Source: Icerya purchasi
Lineage: Eukaryota > Arthropoda > Insecta > Hemiptera > Monophlebidae
DNA: 64,000 bases
NCBI GenBank assembly: GCA_039619475.1
Contig: CM077116.1
Location: forward strand, 199,291,117-199,355,116
Direction of reading: 5' to 3'
Below, in pieces: positions 59,335 to 64,000 of this stretch. Position 1 is the first letter of the stretch, and each line of letters begins with the position of its first letter. The position numbers and the translations under genes were made by a program. The notes under the pieces are model-generated. The model saw nothing but the letters and a program-made list of their open reading frames with translations. It ran no database searches and was not told the DNA's origin.

Positions 59335-61450
59335 GATACATCAGGCTTGAACATTTTCAGGCCTCTCCTAACAACCATCGGTGAATTACACAGTAGGGGG
59401 AAATATGAAATTGATGGTTCTGTACGATAGTTGATTAAAAGTTGCGGGAAGGAACTCGGAATGTGAAGTTGGAAAAAAAGTCATCGAACTGCAAAGGAGA
59501 AATTATTCGCAGAAGGTTAGCGATCCAAGAGAAAAATTGTTACCGAATTCTTTAAAATAATAATAAAAAAAGGTAAAAATGGATGTGTAATAGAGGACGT
59601 GAGTGAAGTACGTTTAAGCAAGGGCAGCGCCGAAATAAGATTTTCAATCGGGAACTACTAGAGTCGAAAAGGATTAAGACAGCCGAGAAAATTTGTTATT
59701 ATATCGAAGTGACGTAAATAAAAGAACGATAGTCAAATTCGGATTAAATCGTACGTTTTGATTCAGTTTTCTCGTCGACTTCTTCATTATCTCTGCTTCG
59801 TAGCAATGTCGAGAATTATTGGATCACGACTAAAGAGGAACGCGATTGTTTATTAAACACGGAATTACACGCAGTCAGGCTTTTCGGCATACACTCTTTC
59901 GTTAATTAAACTCCCGCATAAAATTACCTCCTCAGTGTTCTCTCCTTTGAATAGACGGAGATGGCATAATAAACACTATTTATTGTCGGCTGTAATGTTA
60001 GAAAACAAATAATAATTCGCCGACTAGTTCGAATTTTACGCTTACGGCCAAGGAGAACACCATAAATATGGATATTTAATCCGAAATCTGCTTTTTATTT
60101 AAGTGTTTACAACACGAGTAATGTTTTCCATTATTTTCTCGTTGAATTAATTCGAAAAGCCACGCGCGCGGTACTCTTAATTTTTGCTTGTCCCTTCCGC
60201 TTGCAATAGGGCTTGCGTCCTAAAAGTAGAAATTGATTACGCTACTTTGCGATGATATACTAAAGTTTTTTGACGATACTGCTCGATCAGGTTAAAATTA
60301 AAGGACACTAGTTTTTCGTATAATTCTTTTTATGATTAATACGAAAATTAAGGAACCGGCCTCGTACATTTTCGTTCTTCTCAGTTCAAGATAGTACCCT
60401 CTTCGGTCATACCGATTGCACGCATAATAACCCTACACACATATAAGTCTCTATATATTTTCCGTACGTGCGTGTATAACAAGAAATTGTACGCGCACAA
60501 GAGATAATCCGGTTTGTAACGTAATTAAATCGAAACGGATGAAATCTATACTAATCTCCGAATTTCTAATTAATTATCGAAGTTTAATCATTTTTATCAT
60601 GCGCGACTTGTAAAATATTTATACACTTACAAATTTTCAAACGTCGTCGTCGTCTTCCATGTGAGAGAGAGAAAAGAAATACGAAAAAGTAGGTAAAATA
60701 TATGTATTTTTACAAAAAAATAACAAAAACGGGTTTACGAAAAGTCTACTCTGAATTTCCCCAAGGTTAAAAATATCATAAACTATAGATATCGTTTTTT
60801 AAACGTCTATACGCGTGTATTTTAATTAGCTATACCTGCAAAAACATTCACGATCATCGCCATTTGCTTTTATTAACGGTACACACAAGACTGCAATCGT
60901 AGTAGTACGAGTTAATATTTTTTTTTTTTTTTTTGTTTTTTTTTCAATATTAACGAGTTCGCTTAATACTATTAAAAATACGAAAATACATTTACAAAAT
61001 TATAAAAATAACTGACTAGAGTTTCGACAGATCCGTAATCAACGCGGATCTGTGTGATATCGGTAACTAGTCGGCTTATATAAAAATGATATACATTTTG
61101 TGTCCTTTATATGCAGCGAATTCATTTATAATAATGCACGAAAACGCACAAAAACCAACGACAAGTAATTCATTTTTTTTTTTTTCTACTGGTGCTTCAT
61201 TTCCGCAGGTCAAATCATTTGGTAAAAGTTACCTAAAGAATAACTAATGTAAATCAAATTTATCCTCTCATACGATAATCTTTTACGGTAAAATCGTTTT
61301 TTTATTTATTTTTTTTTTTATTTTAAAGCATTGTTATTAAATAAACTTTCTGTTTAGTTTAGAACTTTCAGTCTCTTAAGTGTGTTTTAGCTACAAATAT
61401 ATCCGTATCCCCTTTTTTCTCAAATTAAATCGCGTATTTTAGTTTTTTTC
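59335..61450. other. AT-rich DNA, nothing recognised
   Basis: No gene or repeat ends seen; T tracts at 60919-60934 and 61170-61184. Confidence 0.5.
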
Positions 61451-61456
61451 TTCTTA

Positions 61457-62606
61457 CGAGGTCTGACAGCAAAGTAATGAGACGAAATTCGTATAAAATA
61501 CATTTATTAAAATTTTATCGATTTGAACATTACAAAACCTTCGAACTACTTCCCCCCTCGGCACTAATGCACTTGTTCCAAAACGCATTTTCCAACTTTC
61601 ACAGCAGTTCTGGAACTTTTCAAGTGAGATGCCCTTTAGGACTTCGGTTATAGAATTTTGAATGTCACTCAAGGTCTTAAAATGGGTTCCTTTTACAATT
61701 TTTTTTATACGAGGAAATAAGAAAAAGTCACAGGGTGACATGTCGGGTGAATATGGAGCCTGCGGCAAGACGGAGATGGCTTTTTTTGGCGAGAAACTGG
61801 TTCACACTGAAGGCGCGGTGACAAGGAGCGTCGTCGTGATGCAAGATCCAGGTGTTTGCAATCTCAGGACGAATTTTTTGGACTCGTTTGCGCAACCGTT
61901 CGAGTACAGCACAATAGAAAATTGTTGGTGTTGACAATTTGCCCAGGTGATACGAACTCTTTGTGAACGATTCCTTTACTGTCAAAGAACGAAATGAGCA
62001 TCGTCTTGACCTTCGATTTGCTCGTGAGAGCTTTTTTTCGTCTGGCTACGCCTGGAGAAAACCATTGCTGGCTTTGCCTTTTGGTTGCGGGATCATATTG
62101 GAAAAACGCCAGCTTTCGTCCCCTGTAATAACACGGTCCACCAAGGTGGTGGTAAGGTAATTTCTGATTTCTTCAAGGCAATTTTCAGCGACGCGCATTC
62201 GATCGTTCTTCTACATTTGAGAAAGGTTTTTTAGCACCAACTTCGCGAAAAGTTTTTTCATACCGAAATCGTCAGTTCAAATTTTTCTTACCGCTTCTCT
62301 GTTAATATTCAATTCATCGGCCATCATTCAAACAGTCAAACGTCGATCCTGACCAACAAGAGCGCGGACACGTTGTATATTATCGTTCGTTCGAGCGATG
62401 GGAGGTCGTCCACTTCTCTTCTCGTCCATCACGCTTTCACGGCTGTTTTGAAAATCTTTATACCATCGGTGTACACTTGGGCACGACTCAGAACTTCCAT
62501 CACCATACACTTTACCAGGTTTTCCTAACGTTTCTTCAGTAGCGGATTTACCGAGTTTAACACAAAACTTTATCACGTACCGTTGTTCACTAGTACGAGC
62601 TTCCAT
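61457..62606 (-). pseudogene. mariner transposase (DD34D), broken
   Basis: The enzyme would cut and paste the element at TA sites. The start is MEARTSEQRYVIKF (ATG at 62606-62604). The helix-turn-helix part includes SSESCPSVHRWYKDF and a GRPP hinge (GR..SGRPP), then DRRLTV, a stop, MMADELNINREAVRKI, a stop, TDDFGMKKLFAKLV, LSQM, a stop, KNDRMRVAENCLEE, VITGDESWRF (first catalytic D), then a frame change. HHDDAPCH carries the second catalytic D and SPDMSPCDFFLFPRIKK the third; after allowing one frame change in the A7 run near 61785-61791, 34 residues separate them, the mariner D,D34D spacing. In all there are about three stops and three frame changes. All three aspartates are kept. Confidence 0.93.
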
Positions 62607-62796
62607 CTTCGTAACGAGGTAGACAAACATGCACTAGTAAAACACGACACAGCTGCACAACAAATGATCGTACGAGGGTCGTGAATAGGTCTATGGAAGG
62701 GAAGGCATAGGGTATTATCGTGTCGGAGTTTCAAGGTCGCAGTGTTACCATAGGCGCGGCAAAAAAATCGTCTCATTACTTTGCTGTCAGACCTCG
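61457..62796 (-). mobile_element. Complete-length mariner element with perfect 29-bp inverted repeats
   Basis: The terminal repeats 61457-61485 and 62768-62796 are exact reverse complements over all 29 bases. They begin CGAGGTCTGACAGCAAAGTA and are flanked on both sides by TA (61455-61456 and 62797-62798), the mariner target duplication. The 1340-bp length is that of autonomous mariner elements. The transposase inside is on the minus strand and broken. Whether the element belongs to the mauritiana, vertumnana or another subfamily needs a tree. Confidence 0.96.
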
Positions 62797-62798
62797 TA

Positions 62799-63195
62799 TT
62801 ATACAGGTATTTTTGGAAAATCGTTCTATTAATAAAATAAGCGATTTTTTTACGCGATGAGGAAGAAATTTGTTAAATTCCGAACACAATTACAAATGAT
62901 TACATTTTTAAGACAAAAGTTAATAGAAAAACATATAACGAAATTTGGAGTACTTTTATAAAAATTCTGCGGTAGTTTTTATTATTCTAAAAAACGCGAT
63001 AATGTAAACTTCAGGTATCGTGTGTATGTGTGTGTGTGTGTGTGCGTGTGTGTGTACGATTAATGTTGAATTTTTGATTTTACCAAAATTTTGAAATCTT
63101 CAGAAATGCTTAGGCGAGGAAATTTTCGTGTAATGCGCACAGTCGAAACTTTTTCCGCAGGATGGTAAAAAAGAAAATTGCATTACATGTCAATA
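62799..63195. other. Unassigned stretch with a (GT)n microsatellite
   Basis: (TG)n with one C at about 63019-63055. Nothing else is seen. Confidence 0.6.
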
Positions 63196-63199
63196 ATTT

Positions 63200-63733
63200 T
63201 CGGTAGACAAATATGCAATGGTTAATGGGCAAACATTCGCCATTATCCCACGCGAATAAATTACTGCTCTATAATTCCATTCTGAAGCCTATATGGCTAT
63301 ATGGAATCCAAGTCTGGGGCACAGCGAGCAACTCAAACATAGCCATCATTCAAAGATTCCAGTCAAAAGTTCTGAGAAACATTGTGGCGGCGGCCCCATG
63401 GTTCGTTCGAAACGATGATATACATACCGATCTACACGCTCCAACAATCAAAGAAGAAATCAGCAGCGCTGCCAGAAGACATCTGTATCGACTGGAAAAT
63501 CACATCAATCCGCTAGTCAAAAACGTACTGCAGAATAACTTTCTCTTCAGAAGACTAAAAAGACTCAGTCAACTCCAGCTAGTAGAACGGCCGTAGGCGT
63601 ATAGCTATTTTCTATAACATTCAATAAACTACTTCATCATCAGGAATAGCGACCACTGGGAAGCGTTCCGGAATAGCGTATCTATATAAATGATCAGTGC
63701 TACTTATTACTCAATTGAGTAGATTGTACGCAA

Positions 63734-63768
<35 letters not shown>
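63200..63768 (+). mobile_element. Jockey-type LINE, 5'-truncated, with intact C-terminus and 32-A tail
   Basis: An uninterrupted 127-codon frame (63213-63596) encodes the ORF2 C-terminus: MQWLMGKHSPLSHANKLLLY (the YWL.GR.S.LS...KL..Y block), ILKPIWLYGIQVWGTASNSN (LKP.W.YGI..WG.AS.SNI), IIQRFQSKVLRNIVAAAPWF (IQ..QSK.LR.I..APW), a TI.EEI segment and a RLKR end. TAG follows at 63594-63596, then a 140-bp UTR ending TTGTACGCAACTT and A32 (63737-63768). No stop or frameshift in the remaining coding part, so this copy is much younger than the Jockey pieces at 4 and 22 kb. Truncation begins near 63200. No target duplication was clear. Confidence 0.92.
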
Positions 63769-63773
<5 letters not shown>

Positions 63774-64000
63774 TCGATAATAATCGTCAGAGTTTACATC
63801 GCGTTTAAAACTCGAAAAACCGGCGCGTCTCTTTAAAAAAAAAAAAAAAAAAAAAAGTAGCATCTCCGAATTTTGAATAAACTTACTTTTAATGAGAGAA
63901 AATTCCCATTGCGTTCAATTTTTCAGGATCATGTCAAAAAAACCGTACGTACCCTCTGACAAATCCCTACTGGAATAACTACTAAATTTCAATTTTTCAC
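63769..64000. other. Window end, A-tract only
   Basis: An A23 run at 63834-63856; no other feature. Confidence 0.6.

Overview
This window looks like a piece of animal nuclear genome, most likely from an insect. It is AT-rich, full of microsatellites and poly(A)/poly(T) tracts, and carries decayed Jockey-type and other LINEs, mariner, piggyBac-like and Helitron remnants and a tRNA-derived SINE family, a mixture typical of arthropods. A hemipteran would fit the repeat load, but that is a guess; nothing in the sequence fixes the order.

I found no host protein-coding gene, no credible tRNA or rRNA gene, and no CRISPR array or bacterial operon. Every stretch with recognisable protein homology is a fragment of a transposable element, and almost all carry stops or frameshifts. 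The window is best read as intergenic or long-intron DNA that has accumulated transposons.

Layout. 0.8-6 kb: LINE 3' pieces (CR1/Jockey-like, an RNase H-type LINE, Jockey, and a short copy with an 11-bp target duplication) and an internally deleted piggyBac-like gene. 6-11.7 kb: mostly unassigned. 11.7-16.4 kb: two copies of one LINE family in opposite orientation, a 420-bp MITE, and another LINE 3' piece. 18-23.3 kb: LINE pieces and a SINE. 24.4-26 kb: a badly decayed mariner and a Jockey ORF1/ORF2 junction. 29-31 kb: trinucleotide repeats and a LINE reverse transcriptase piece. 32.2-33.3 kb: an unidentified GC-richer island. 35.6-43.8 kb: three SINE copies, a Tc1/mariner deletion derivative with both ends, the most extensive LINE of the window (gag zinc knuckle, endonuclease, reverse transcriptase) with a SINE nested in it, and another RNase H-type LINE. 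44.3-46 kb: a 250-bp palindrome and a LINE copy with an 11-bp target duplication. 50 kb: a hAT-like non-autonomous element. 53.3-56 kb: two more palindromes, a Helitron-related composite with inverted ends, and a 9-bp minisatellite. 58.7-64 kb: another RNase H-type LINE, a complete-length mariner with perfect 29-bp inverted repeats, and a Jockey 3' end with a 32-A tail.

The pieces do not work together as a pathway. They relate as families: one SINE family has four copies, one RNase H-type LINE has four copies sharing a 3' end, Jockey-type LINEs appear four times, and three palindromes share a head-to-head architecture. The least explained items are the palindromes with hammerhead-like CTGATGA...GAAAC cores, the Helitron composite, and the GC-richer island.
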